A stretch of 64,000 nucleotides of DNA from Halomonas sp. 328 (lineage in GTDB: Bacteria > Pseudomonadota > Gammaproteobacteria > Pseudomonadales > Halomonadaceae). Position numbers and translations under genes: made by a program. Position 1 is the first letter of the stretch. Each line of letters begins with the position of its first letter. Below are positions 1 to 8,811 of this stretch, one piece after another. Below the pieces are notes generated by a model. That model searched no databases. It saw only the letters and a list, made by a program, of their open reading frames with translations, and had not been told where the DNA came from. The stretch is from positions 1-64,000 of the forward strand of contig NZ_JADOTW010000011.1 in assembly GCF_015645095.1 (NCBI RefSeq), written 5' to 3'.

Positions 1-24
1 GGGGGCGCGGGAGGACGCGCCCCC
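1..24. other. GC-rich inverted repeat at window edge
   Basis: The arms GGGGGCGCG and CGCGCCCCC flank a 6-nt spacer. It could be a stem of a terminator belonging to a gene outside the window, but there is no T tract. The rest of the first 126 bases is GC-rich and shows no gene. Confidence 0.35.
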
Positions 25-126
25 TCACGAGAAACCGCAGCCCCACCTTTCGGGGCGCCCGCCCCCGGAAAGACGCCCGGGGCCGCGGCCCGGGGCCCCC
101 TCCCCGTCGTCATGAAGGCCTGTCGC

Positions 127-552
127 TCACTTGGCGAATAGCTGGTTTCTGTCCTTGAAGGCCTTGAACTCCAGGGCGTTGCCGCAGGGGTCGAGCAGGA
201 AGAGGGTGGCCTGCTCGCCCACCTGGCCCTCGAAGCGGATATGGGGGGCGATCACGAAGTCGGTGCCGAGCGACTTCAGGCGCTCGGCCAGGGCCTCCCA
301 CTCCTTCCACTCCAGCACCACCCCGAAGTGGGGGACCGGCACGTCATGGCCATCCACCGCATTGGTATGGGCCTGCTCCTGGTGGGGCAGCTTCGGATGC
401 TCGTGGATCACCAACTGGTGACCGAAGAAGTCGAAGTCGACCCAGTGGTCGTCGGCGCGGCCCTCCGCCAGGCCGAACACCTCGCCGTAGAAACGCCGGG
501 CCGCCGGCAGGTCGTGGACGGGAATCGCCAGATGGAAGGGGCTAAGGCTCAT
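127..552 (-). CDS. VOC (glyoxalase/dioxygenase-fold) family protein
   Basis: This is a 141-residue protein of the vicinal-oxygen-chelate fold, made of two beta-alpha-beta-beta-beta modules that normally form a divalent-metal site. Candidate metal ligands are His7 in FHLAIPV, the His in PHFGVVL and the Glu in NALEFKAF near the C-terminus, which are the usual VOC positions. The ATG at 552 is preceded by AGGAG about 8 nt upstream. The frame stays open to 639, but that extension is low-complexity and has no ribosome binding site. The gene is divergent from the EF-G-like gene. The fold is clear; the substrate (glyoxalase, dioxygenase or resistance type) cannot be read from the sequence. Confidence 0.85.
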   Translation of the reverse strand: MSLSPFHLAIPVHDLPAARRFYGEVFGLAEGRADDHWVDFDFFGHQLVIHEHPKLPHQEQAHTNAVDGHDVPVPHFGVVLEWKEWEALAERLKSLGTDFVIAPHIRFEGQVGEQATLFLLDPCGNALEFKAFKDRNQLFAK

Positions 553-690
553 GGAAGGGCTCCTGGCAGGGGAGGGAAGCCCCGCGGGGACGCGGGGCGA
601 CTCCCGCCAGGATAGCACCGGACTGTCGCCCTCCATCAACGCCGTCCGCGGGCTACCCTTTTAGGGCCGCTATCGTCGGGAGAGCCAGCC

Positions 691-2733
691 ATGAGCCACG
701 TCGTACGAGACCCCGCATGCCTGCGCAATATCGCCCTGGTCGGCCAGGCCGGGGCAGGCAAGACCCGCCTGGCCGACGCCCTGTTGGCCGCCGCCGGGGT
801 CGAGGAGCCGGCCGCGCCACGCAAGGGGGCGCCTCCGGGAGAGGGTCAGGAGGCGGCCCTCGAGCACTCCATCACCGCCACGCCCCTGGGCCTGCCCTGG
901 CGAGAGGCCTGGATCAACCTGATCGACACCCCCGGCTACGCCGACTTCCAGGGCGCGGCCCTTTCCATCCTGCCCTCCGTGGAGACGGTGGCGGTGGTGA
1001 TCGACGCCGAGCGGGGCCTCGACGCCATGGCCCGGCGCCTGCTGGCCTGGGCCGGGGAGCGCGGCCTGTGTCGGATGATCGTCATCAATCGCATCGATGC
1101 GGCCCCGGCACGGCTGCCGGCGCTGCTGGAGGCCTTGCGCGAGCAGGTCGGGCCGGAGTGCCTGGCCCTCAACCTGCCGGCCCGGGGGGCGACCCGGGTG
1201 GTCGACTGCTTCTTCACCCCCGAGGGGGAAGCGGACTTCGCCTCGGTGGCCGAGGCCCACGAGCAACTGGTGGACCAGGTGGTGGAGCTGGACGACGACC
1301 TGATGGCGCTCTACCTGGAGCAGGGCGAGGCCCTGGAGCCGGGCCAGCTCCATGACCCCTTCGAGGCGGCCCTGCGCCAGGGCCATCTGGTGCCGGTGTG
1401 TTTCGTCTCGGCGGCCACGGGCGCCGGGGTCGAGGAACTGCTGGAGGTCTTCGCCCGGCTGATGCCCAGCCCCCTGGAGGGCAACCCGCCGCCCTTCCTG
1501 CGCATCGATGACGAGGGCGAGAGCGAGTTCCCGGCGCGACCGGATCCCCGGGCCCATGTGCTGGCCCATGTGGTGCGCATCGAGCACGACCCGTATCTCG
1601 GCAAGGTGGCGCTGTTCCGGGTCCATCAGGGCACCGTGGGGCGCGATACCCGGCTGTTTGCCGGCGAGGCCCGCAAGCCCTTCCGGGTCGGGACCCTGCT
1701 GCGCTTCGAGGGGCGAAGCCCCCGGGAGGTGGCGAGCTGCGGCCCCGGCGAGCTGTGCGCCCTGACCAAGGTGGAGGAGGCGACCCTGGACAGCGTGCTC
1801 CACGACTCCCACGACGAGGATCATATCCGCCTGCGCCCGCTGGCCCTGCCGGCCCCGGTGTTCGGCCTGGCGATTGCCGCCACCCGCCATGGCGACGAGC
1901 AGCGCCTCTCCGAGGCCCTGACCAGGCTGGTGGAGGAGGACCCGGGGCTCGCCGTGGAGCAGGACGCGGTGACCCAGGAGACGGTGCTGCGTGGCCTCGG
2001 CGAGCTGCACCTGCGCACCGCCCTGGAGCGGCTCGCCCAGCGTTTCAAGGTGGAGGTGGCCACCAGCACGCCTTCCATCGCCTACCGCGAGACCATCGCC
2101 GCCGCCGCCGAGGGGCATTATCGGCACAAGAAGCAGAGCGGCGGCGCCGGCCAGTTCGGCGAAGTCTTGCTGCGGGTCGAGCCCTTGCCCCGCGGGGCCG
2201 GCGTCGAATTCGCCGACACCATCCGCGGCGGCGCCATTCCCTCGTCGCTGTTGCCGGCGGTAGAGAAGGGCGTGCGCCAGGGGCTGGCCGCCGGCGCCCT
2301 GGCGGGCTATCCGCTGCAGGACCTGCGCGTCACCGTGCTCGATGGCAAGACCCACCCGGTGGACTCCAAGGAGATCGCCTTCGTGATCGCCGGTCGCAAG
2401 GCCTTCCTCGAGGCGGTGCGCCAGGCCAGTCCCCTGGTGCTGGAGCCGGTGGTCGAGCTCACCGTGGAGGCGCCGGGGCGTGCCATGGGCGACCTGACCG
2501 CCGACCTGACCACCAGTCGCGGGCGCATCCTCGATACCCAGACCCTGGGCGAACTGGTCAGCCTCCAGGCCCTGGTACCGCTGGCCGAGGTGCTCGACTA
2601 TCCCCACCGCCTCAACGCCATGACCGGCGGCGCCGGCACCTATGCGCTGCGCTTCAGCCACCACGAGCCGGCCCCGGAGAGCGTGCAGAAGCCACTGATC
2701 AAGGCCTATCGTCCGCAGGAGGACGAGAGCTGA
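691..2733 (+). CDS. elongation factor G-like GTPase (EF-G paralogue)
   Basis: This 680-residue protein has the full EF-G domain order: G domain (about 1-260), beta-barrel domain II, then domains III, IV and V. Nucleotide motifs are GQAGAGKT at 18-25 (P loop), DTPGY at 79-83, NRID at 133-136 (canonical NKxD with K replaced by R) and an SA motif near 237. The switch I motif, normally RGITI, reads EHSITA. The sequence therefore resembles the EF-G2/EF-G-like group rather than the housekeeping fusA product, which usually sits in the str operon near rpsL/rpsG. No str operon is present here. Such paralogues have been linked to recycling-only or stress roles in some bacteria; the role here is not shown. 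RBS: GGGAGAG about 7 nt before the ATG. Confidence 0.88.
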   Translation: MSHVVRDPACLRNIALVGQAGAGKTRLADALLAAAGVEEPAAPRKGAPPGEGQEAALEHSITATPLGLPWREAWINLIDTPGYADFQGAALSILPSVETVAVVIDAERGLDAMARRLLAWAGERGLCRMIVINRIDAAPARLPALLEALREQVGPECLALNLPARGATRVVDCFFTPEGEADFASVAEAHEQLVDQVVELDDDLMALYLEQGEALEPGQLHDPFEAALRQGHLVPVCFVSAATGAGVEELLEVFARLMPSPLEGNPPPFLRIDDEGESEFPARPDPRAHVLAHVVRIEHDPYLGKVALFRVHQGTVGRDTRLFAGEARKPFRVGTLLRFEGRSPREVASCGPGELCALTKVEEATLDSVLHDSHDEDHIRLRPLALPAPVFGLAIAATRHGDEQRLSEALTRLVEEDPGLAVEQDAVTQETVLRGLGELHLRTALERLAQRFKVEVATSTPSIAYRETIAAAAEGHYRHKKQSGGAGQFGEVLLRVEPLPRGAGVEFADTIRGGAIPSSLLPAVEKGVRQGLAAGALAGYPLQDLRVTVLDGKTHPVDSKEIAFVIAGRKAFLEAVRQASPLVLEPVVELTVEAPGRAMGDLTADLTTSRGRILDTQTLGELVSLQALVPLAEVLDYPHRLNAMTGGAGTYALRFSHHEPAPESVQKPLIKAYRPQEDES

Positions 2734-2822
2734 GCGCCACTGAAGGCGCCGTCACCCTGGGCAATGTCCCGGCGCGTAGCCGGTGATCGCTCCACCAGCC
2801 GATGGTTTCGCCCGGCGGGGGC

Positions 2823-3605
2823 TTATCCGGAGGGCAGAGGTCCCCGGGGAGGTCGAGAGAGGCTGGCCACCAGCTCGCGCATCCGTGGCAGGTGACTGCC
2901 GTGCCAGTAGAGCCGGTCGCAGTCGCGGCATCGCAGGAAGTGGCGCACATGGCGGCGGGTCAGGGGAGCCAGGCGATCGACGATCTCGGCCTTGGGCACC
3001 GGCCCGAGGGGCCCGTTGCAGTGGCTGCAGCGGGTGAAGGGGGCGAAGGCATTGAAGAGATCGAAGACCGTGCAGACCTCCTCGAGCTGGTGGCGCGGCG
3101 CCGTGGCGCGGACATAGTGGCCGAGCGTGATACAGCGGCGCATCAGCAGGCGACGGTCCCGGGTCAGCAGCACCCGGCCCTCCGACGCGCTGCAGGCGGC
3201 CAGCGTTGCGTCATCCAGGTCGTTGCGGTAGCGACAGTCGAAGCCGAGCAGGCGCAGGTAGCCGGCCAGGCGCCCTAGGTGGACGTCCAGCACCCAGCGC
3301 GGCGGCCACTCGGGCCGCGGGCGCAGGTGATGGACACGCACCAGGGCGGGGGTCTGAGACCAGGGATAGATATCGAGGCGTCGCGGGACCCCCTCGGCGG
3401 GGTCGAGGCGGTGATCGAAGCCCACCGAGACGCCGTCGGCGACGATGACATTGACCTCGGGGTGGGGCACGCCCTGGGCCTCGATCAGGTCCTTGACCGA
3501 GGCACGACGACTCAGGACCTGGCGGAAGGGGCGCCGGCGCCGCGTCGGCGGCAGGAAGTCGTTCAGCTCGGCATGGGCCCGAATCTCGATCTCGATACTG
3601 GCCAT
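2823..3605 (-). CDS. Mut7-C RNase domain protein with N-terminal ubiquitin-like domain
   Basis: This 260-residue protein has two parts. Residues 1-85 resemble the ubiquitin-like fold that precedes Mut7-C domains. The rest matches the PIN-like Mut7-C ribonuclease domain, with an acidic start in LDVHLGRLAGYLR, a TRDRRLL segment and a C-terminal zinc ribbon made of CSHC and CRDC pairs. Mut7-C proteins are predicted RNA nucleases; bacterial members are largely uncharacterised. The ATG at 3605 has a strong GGGAGG ribosome binding site. The frame continues upstream to 3707, but that region is not protein-like. The gene reads leftward and stands alone between the EF-G-like gene (convergent) and the DMT exporter. 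Confidence 0.85.
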   Translation of the reverse strand: MASIEIEIRAHAELNDFLPPTRRRRPFRQVLSRRASVKDLIEAQGVPHPEVNVIVADGVSVGFDHRLDPAEGVPRRLDIYPWSQTPALVRVHHLRPRPEWPPRWVLDVHLGRLAGYLRLLGFDCRYRNDLDDATLAACSASEGRVLLTRDRRLLMRRCITLGHYVRATAPRHQLEEVCTVFDLFNAFAPFTRCSHCNGPLGPVPKAEIVDRLAPLTRRHVRHFLRCRDCDRLYWHGSHLPRMRELVASLSRPPRGPLPSG

Positions 3606-3687
3606 GGCACCTCCCGGGGAGATTCCTTTCAGGGTAGTCGCCGAGCCGCGACACTGAGGGGGGCGACCCAGACCACGCCCCGGGCGC

Positions 3688-4581
3688 TCAGGGCGTGGGC
3701 GGGGCATCCTGCCGGCGCTTCAGGCGCAGCAGGCCGGTGGCGATGGCGGTGCCCACCAGGGTGATGGCCATGCCGGCGAGGACCTGCAGCCCGAGCCGCT
3801 CGCCCAGCAGCAGATAGCCCCACAGCAGGGCGCTGACCGGCACCAGGAAGGTCACCGTGGAGGTGGCGGTGGCCCCGGCGCTGGCGATCAGCCCGAAGTA
3901 GAGCAGGAAGGCGCCGGTGGTGCTGAAGGCGGCGAGCGCCAGGCCGTTGGCCCAGGCCAGGCCGCCGATCGGCTCCGCCGGCCACAGCCAGAGCCCCGGC
4001 AGCAGCAGGAGCAGCGCCGACATGGCCGCGCTGCCCGCCGCCAGGACCCGCACCGGCAGGTGGGCCAGGTAGGCCTTGGAGTAGTTGCTGGCCAGGCCGT
4101 AGCAGAAGGTGGCGCCGAGCACGGCGAGGATAAACCAGCCGTCGCCGCCCAGGGCGAAGTCGAGGCGATCCGCCGAGAGCACATAGACGCCGAAGAAGGC
4201 CAGGGCCAGCCCCAGGTACTGCTGGCGCCGGATCGGGGTGGCGAAGCAGAGCGCCCCCAGCAGGGCGGTGAAGATCGGCGTGGTGGCATTGATCAACGAG
4301 GTGAAGCCCGCCTCCAGCCGGGTGGTGGCCAGGGCCAGCAGCGAGAAGGGCAGCACATGGTTGACCAGGCCCAGCAGCAGCAGGCCACCCTTGTTCTGCC
4401 ACACCAGGCGCAGGTAGCGCAGGCTGAGCAGCAGCGGAATCAGCAGCAGGGCCCCCACCCCCATGCGCACCAGGATCAAGGGCACCGGGCCGAACTCCGG
4501 CACCGCCACCCGCATAAAGATGAAGGAGAGCCCCCATAGCGAGGAGAGCAGCAGCAGGCGCAGGGAATCGGCCGGTGACAT
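3688..4581 (-). CDS. DMT-superfamily EamA-type transporter
   Basis: This 297-residue inner-membrane protein has about ten transmembrane helices arranged as two EamA repeats (about 1-140 and 150-285). The N-terminus carries the typical SSLWGLSFIFMRVAVPEFGP stretch, and the second repeat ends in LLLGERLGLQVLAGMAITLVG, the LGE signature of EamA proteins. Family members export metabolites or amino acids by proton-coupled transport; the substrate is unknown. The start at 4581 was chosen because it begins directly at the first membrane helix. The longer frame to 4773 is implausible because it crosses the promoter of the divergent gene at 4688. Confidence 0.88.
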   Translation of the reverse strand: MSPADSLRLLLLSSLWGLSFIFMRVAVPEFGPVPLILVRMGVGALLLIPLLLSLRYLRLVWQNKGGLLLLGLVNHVLPFSLLALATTRLEAGFTSLINATTPIFTALLGALCFATPIRRQQYLGLALAFFGVYVLSADRLDFALGGDGWFILAVLGATFCYGLASNYSKAYLAHLPVRVLAAGSAAMSALLLLLPGLWLWPAEPIGGLAWANGLALAAFSTTGAFLLYFGLIASAGATATSTVTFLVPVSALLWGYLLLGERLGLQVLAGMAITLVGTAIATGLLRLKRRQDAPPTP

Positions 4582-4687
4582 AGGGGCTCCGTCAAGAGGG
4601 GGCAAGGCCTGGCATCGCCTGGCACTAGGGTCTGGCGATGGCTCTGGTATAGTAGGGGAGCATCCCCAGGGAACACCAGATACGCCT

Positions 4688-4978
4688 ATGTCCGCCGATC
4701 TGAATGACTTCGAGGAGAGCATCCGTCGCGAGATCGATGCCTTCACCAAACCCAAGAAGCCCCCGACCCCCAAGCCGCCGAAGCCGGCGGTGAGCTCCCA
4801 TCGCGTCGGCTACCGCGTCAAGCTGGCGGTGCGACCCCGACAACTCGCCCTGGACGAGGTCTTCGAGTACGAGTCCTCCAGCATCTCCAAGCTGGAAGCG
4901 CAGATGGAGGCCGAGAAGGCCGCCCGCCAGGCGGGCTACCCCATCATCGGCTACCTGATCGATATCGAACGGCTCTGA
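4688..4978 (+). CDS. small conserved-looking hypothetical protein (96 aa)
   Basis: The frame encodes MSADLNDFEESIRREIDAF at the start, followed by a proline/lysine-rich linker (KPKKPPTPKPPKP) and a C-terminal half of mixed alpha/beta character that ends in GYLIDIERL. There is no signal peptide or membrane helix, so it is probably cytoplasmic. I do not recognise a family. It lies 31 nt upstream of the LysE-type gene on the same strand and could be co-transcribed with it. Codon use is like that of its neighbours, and the start is set by the ATG at 4688. Confidence 0.72.
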   Translation: MSADLNDFEESIRREIDAFTKPKKPPTPKPPKPAVSSHRVGYRVKLAVRPRQLALDEVFEYESSSISKLEAQMEAEKAARQAGYPIIGYLIDIERL

Positions 4979-5009
4979 GCCGGCTTCCCCAACGCAAAGG
5001 ACGGCACCC

Positions 5010-5642
5010 ATGGAGCTATGGACCTGGCTGACTTACGTGGGCGTGATCAGCGCCCTGATCATCTTTCCCGGCCCGGTGGCGCTGCTGTGCACCGCCCACG
5101 GGCTGCGCTTCGGCCGCCACCGCGCCACCGCCACGGTGCTCGGCGGCACCCTGGCCTCGCTGGTGATGATGACGCTCTCCGCCCTGGGGCTCGGTGCCAT
5201 CCTGGCTACCTCCGAGGCCGCCTTCCAACTGCTCAAGCTGCTCGGCGGCGCCTACCTGATCTTTCTCGGCCTGCAGGCCTGGCTGGCCCGGCCCGAGACC
5301 CCCAGCCAAGGGGGACCGGCGCCGGAGAGGGTGGTCGGCACCTCGATTCCGCGGCTGTTTCGCCATGGTTTCATGGTGGGGATCAGCAATCCCAAGGACC
5401 TGCTCTTCTTCGCGGCCCTGTTTCCCAACTTCATCAGCGTCGGCGAGCCGCAGTTCATGCAGTTCGCCATCCTGGCGCTGACCTGGCTGGTGATCGACAT
5501 CAGCCTGATGTCGACCTATGCCGCCATGGGCTCCGGCCTGGGGCGCTGGTTCGACCGCCCCGGCCGGGTGCGGGCCTTCAATCGCGCCACCGGCGGACTC
5601 TTCATGGCGGCCGGGGGCTCCCTGGTCGCTACCAGTCAGTAG
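5010..5642 (+). CDS. LysE/RhtB-family amino-acid exporter
   Basis: This 210-residue protein has six predicted transmembrane segments. The N-terminal GVISALIIFPGPVALLC is the family signature (PGP followed by a small-residue helix). A central loop of about 30 charged or flexible residues, ARPETPSQGGPAPERV, separates the two halves, and GISNPKDLLFF is the conserved second-half motif. LysE/RhtB members export amino acids such as lysine, threonine or homoserine; the substrate here is unknown. An AAAGGA ribosome binding site sits about 8 nt upstream of the ATG. The MOSC gene follows 22 nt downstream. Confidence 0.9.
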   Translation: MELWTWLTYVGVISALIIFPGPVALLCTAHGLRFGRHRATATVLGGTLASLVMMTLSALGLGAILATSEAAFQLLKLLGGAYLIFLGLQAWLARPETPSQGGPAPERVVGTSIPRLFRHGFMVGISNPKDLLFFAALFPNFISVGEPQFMQFAILALTWLVIDISLMSTYAAMGSGLGRWFDRPGRVRAFNRATGGLFMAAGGSLVATSQ

Positions 5643-5664
5643 GCCTATCGTTCAGGAGTCGAGG

Positions 5665-6507
5665 ATGCAGATCACCCATGTCGCCATCTATCCGGTCAAG
5701 TCGCTGGGCGGCATCGCCCTGGACGCGGCCGAGCTCGGTCCCCGAGGGCTCGAGTGGGACCGCCGCTGGATGGTGGTGGACGAGAGCGGGCGCTTCGTCA
5801 CCCAGCGCCAGTTGCCGGCCATGGCGCGGGTCTCCGTGCGCCTGGAGGCGACGGCCCTGGTGCTGGAGCACCCCGAGGCGGCGCCGCTGAGCGTGCCGCT
5901 GGCGCCGCGGGAGCGCCCCCGTCTCGAGGTCGAGATCTTCAAGCAGCGTTGCCCGGGCCTCGATGAAGGGGAGGCGGCGGCCGGCTGGCTGACCGAGGTG
6001 CTGGGCCGCGTCCGGGGGCAGGGCCTGCGGCTGGTGCGTTTTCCCGACGACCATCGCCGCGCGGTGGAACCCGACCATCTGCGCGATGGCGAGCACGCCC
6101 ATACCGGCTTCGCCGATGGCTACCCCCTGCTGGTGGCCAACCAGGCCTCCCTGGACGCCCTCAACGAGGTCTTGCGGGGCAAGGGCCTGGCCCCGGTGCC
6201 CATGGCGCGTTTCCGGCCCAATCTCGTTGTCGCCGGTGCCGAGGCCTTCGCCGAAGATGGCTGGGAGAGCCTGGTGGCCGGGGATGGCCGCTATCACCTG
6301 GGGCTGCGCAAGCCCTGCAAGCGTTGCCAGATTCCCACCGTCGATCAGAGTAGCGGTGAGATCCCCCAGGCCGGCGAACCGCTGCAGACCCTGATCGAGA
6401 TGAAGACCCAGCCCCACCTCAAGGGGGGGTATTTCGGCCAGAACGCCATCCTGCTGGCCGGGGAGGGGGAGACGCTGCGGGTGGGAGAGACGCTCACCAC
6501 GAACTAA
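5665..6507 (+). CDS. MOSC domain-containing protein (YcbX-like)
   Basis: This 280-residue protein has an N-terminal MOSC_N beta-barrel (from MQITHVAIYPVKSLGGI, about 1-120) and a C-terminal MOSC domain. The conserved cysteine segment KPCKRCQIPTVD near residue 215 contains the Cys expected to ligate the molybdenum cofactor. The ending NAILLAGEGETLRVGE is typical. Relatives (YcbX, mARC) reduce N-hydroxylated bases and related compounds using Moco and an electron donor. YcbX has a C-terminal ferredoxin domain that is missing here, so a separate partner would be needed. The ATG at 5665 follows AGGAGTCGAGG, while the longer upstream frame overlaps the LysE gene. Confidence 0.88.
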   Translation: MQITHVAIYPVKSLGGIALDAAELGPRGLEWDRRWMVVDESGRFVTQRQLPAMARVSVRLEATALVLEHPEAAPLSVPLAPRERPRLEVEIFKQRCPGLDEGEAAAGWLTEVLGRVRGQGLRLVRFPDDHRRAVEPDHLRDGEHAHTGFADGYPLLVANQASLDALNEVLRGKGLAPVPMARFRPNLVVAGAEAFAEDGWESLVAGDGRYHLGLRKPCKRCQIPTVDQSSGEIPQAGEPLQTLIEMKTQPHLKGGYFGQNAILLAGEGETLRVGETLTTN

Positions 6508-6574
6508 GCTGGGATCAGGGTCGCCGGGCCACGGCGGCCGCCCCATCCGGGGCCTGTGGAGGGAGAGGCGCGCC

Positions 6575-7984
6575 ATGGCCCAGCGACCCCTGATCCTGCT
6601 GCATGGCTGGAACGACACCGGCGAGGCCTTCGAGCGCCTGGCCGGTCACCTGCGTCGCCACCTGGGGGCCAGGCGCATTCAGCGCATCGCCATCGGCGAC
6701 TACCTTTCCCGCCACGACGCCCTGCGCTTCGATGACCTCCAGGCGGCCCTGGAGCAGGCCTGGACCCGGGAAGGCTTGCCTCGCGCCCCGGCCAGCGTGG
6801 ATGCCATCGTCCACTCCACCGGCGGCCTGGTGATCCGCGACTGGCTGGCCCGCCACTTCGCCCCCGACGCCTACCCCATCAAGCACCTGGTGATGCTGGC
6901 CCCGGCCAACTTCGGCTCGCCCCTGGCCCATCACGGGCGCTCGCTGGTGGGGCGGGCGATCAATGGCTTCTTCCATGCCCAGCCGGAGCAGCCGCGCTTC
7001 GAGGCCGGCGCCGGGATCCTGCGCGGCCTGGAGCTGGCCAGCCCCTACAGCTGGGAGCTGGCGCTGCGTGACCGCTTCGCTAGCGAACCGGGCCCCTTCG
7101 CCCCGGGGCGCACCCTGTGCAGCGTGCTGGTGGGCAACCAGGGCTATGGCGGCATCCGCTCGGTGGCCAACGAGGCGGGGGGCGATGGCACGGTGCGCAT
7201 TTCCACCGCCAACCTCAACTGCGCCCGGGGCCAGATTCACTTCGAGGAGGGCCACCAGGCGGGGCAGCCGGTCACGGTGCCGCGCCTGGCGGGCTGGCAG
7301 GACTCCAGCGGACGCTGCGCCTTTCGCCTCGTCGACGGCCTGGATCACACCACCATCAAGCTCGATGCCCCGGAGAGCCGGTTCAGCGGTGCCCAGCGCC
7401 TGGCCCTGGGGCTGATCCTCGAGGCCCTGAGGGTGGAGGATGACGGCTTCACGGCCCACTGCGACGCCTGGGAGGCGGCGACCGCGGCCCTGACCCAGGC
7501 CCCCGGCGAGCGGCGGGGCAAGCCCGGCTACCAGAACACCCTGGTGCGGGTGGTGGATCAGTTCGGGGCGCCGGTGTCGGACTATTTGATCGAGTTCTAC
7601 GATCCCCGGGACGATCGCCGCGACGGTGGCGCCCTGGCCCGGGTGATGCACGAGAAGGTGATCCTCAAGGTGCATCCCTACGGTGATGACACCTCCTACC
7701 GCAGCTTCTATATCGATACCGCCCGGCTGCGTCACGAGGTGGCCAAGGCCGGCACCGAGCTTGGCCTGTCGATCACCGCCGACCCCATGCTGGGGCCGGA
7801 GGCGGCGGATCCCCCGGTGGGTTTTCTCACCTACGCCGACGAGGATATCGACGACCTGCGGCTGGACGCGGGCCAGCTGGCCGCCTTCTTCCGGCCCCAT
7901 CGTACCTTGATAGTGGACATCGTCCTGCATCGTTCCCAGCACGAGCGGGTCGTGACGCTGCGCGACGCTGCCGCCCCGGATTAG
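6575..7984 (+). CDS. alpha/beta-hydrolase (lipase/esterase-like) with distinct C-terminal domain
   Basis: The 469-residue protein starts directly with a hydrolase strand (RPLILLHGWNDTG) carrying the oxyanion HGW motif. The nucleophile elbow is HSTGG (IVHSTGGLVIRDWLA, near residue 89), a variant of GxSxG in which the first Gly is His. The later VDGLDHTTI gives a plausible catalytic His. From about residue 310 the protein changes to a second beta-rich domain of about 150 residues with no family I recognise. There is no signal peptide, so it is probably cytoplasmic, and the substrate is unknown. GGGAGAGG lies upstream of the ATG. The stop overlaps the convergent ABC ATPase gene by 4 nt. Confidence 0.8.
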   Translation: MAQRPLILLHGWNDTGEAFERLAGHLRRHLGARRIQRIAIGDYLSRHDALRFDDLQAALEQAWTREGLPRAPASVDAIVHSTGGLVIRDWLARHFAPDAYPIKHLVMLAPANFGSPLAHHGRSLVGRAINGFFHAQPEQPRFEAGAGILRGLELASPYSWELALRDRFASEPGPFAPGRTLCSVLVGNQGYGGIRSVANEAGGDGTVRISTANLNCARGQIHFEEGHQAGQPVTVPRLAGWQDSSGRCAFRLVDGLDHTTIKLDAPESRFSGAQRLALGLILEALRVEDDGFTAHCDAWEAATAALTQAPGERRGKPGYQNTLVRVVDQFGAPVSDYLIEFYDPRDDRRDGGALARVMHEKVILKVHPYGDDTSYRSFYIDTARLRHEVAKAGTELGLSITADPMLGPEAADPPVGFLTYADEDIDDLRLDAGQLAAFFRPHRTLIVDIVLHRSQHERVVTLRDAAAPD

Positions 7985-8787
7985 CGGCTGGCACGCACCC
8001 GGCGCAGGTCGGTGAGCACCGGGGTGCCGGTGGCCGGGTCGCTGAGCAGGGTGCACTCCACGTCATAGAGCGCGCGGACCAGCTCCCGGGTGACCACCGC
8101 GGCGGGCGGGCCCTGGGCGATGATGCGCCCGTCGCGCATGGCCACCAGGTGATCGGCGTAGCGGCAGGCACTGGGCAGGTCATGCAGTACCAGGGCCAGG
8201 GTGCGGCCGGCCTCGGCCAGGCGGCGCACCAGCTCGAAGACCTCCAGCTGGTGGCCCAGGTCCAGCGCCGAGGTGGGTTCGTCGAGCAGCAGCAGCGGGG
8301 TCTGCTGGGCGATGGTCATGGCGATCCAGGCGCGCTGGCGCTGGCCGCCGGAGAGCGATTCCAGGGGTCGCTCGGCCAGGCTCTCCAGGTCCGCCGCGGC
8401 CAGGGCCTCCTCGACCGCCCGCTGGTCGTCGCCGGACCACTGCCGCAGCCAGCCCTGGTGGGGCTGGCGGCCGAAGCGGATCAGGTCGCCCACGGTGAGC
8501 CCCTCCGGGGCCGTGGCCTCCTGGGGTAGCAGCGCCAGGCGCCGGGCCAGGGTGCGCGCCGGCAGGCGCCGGATGTCCTCGCCGTCGAGCAGTACCGCGC
8601 CGCCCCCCGGCGTATGCAGCCGGGCCAGGCCGGCCAGCAGGGTCGACTTGCCGCAGCCGTTGGGGCCGACGATGGCGGTGACCCGGCCCGGCGGCAGGCT
8701 CAGGTCGAGGCCGTCGATCACGGCCTGGCGGCCGTGGGCCAGGCGGAGGTCCTGGGCCTGGAGGCGATGGGAGTGGGCGGCGGTCAT
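7981..8787 (-). CDS. iron-siderophore ABC transporter, ATP-binding protein (FecE/FhuC-type)
   Basis: This 268-residue cytoplasmic ATPase powers the importer encoded just upstream. It has Walker A GPNGCGKST, Q-loop region LLPQEA, ABC signature LSGGQRQR, Walker B LLLLDEPTSALD and the switch His in LVLHDL. Length and sequence are typical of the FecE/FhuC/BtuD group. It is the last gene of the leftward set binding protein - permease - permease - ATPase, and starts 24 nt after the stop of the preceding permease with an AAGGAG ribosome binding site. Iron-siderophore is the likely substrate class from the adjacent TonB receptor; the exact ligand is unknown. Confidence 0.93.
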   Translation of the reverse strand: MTAAHSHRLQAQDLRLAHGRQAVIDGLDLSLPPGRVTAIVGPNGCGKSTLLAGLARLHTPGGGAVLLDGEDIRRLPARTLARRLALLPQEATAPEGLTVGDLIRFGRQPHQGWLRQWSGDDQRAVEEALAAADLESLAERPLESLSGGQRQRAWIAMTIAQQTPLLLLDEPTSALDLGHQLEVFELVRRLAEAGRTLALVLHDLPSACRYADHLVAMRDGRIIAQGPPAAVVTRELVRALYDVECTLLSDPATGTPVLTDLRRVRASR

Positions 8788-8811
8788 CTCGGACTCCTTT
8801 CGATGGGGGCT

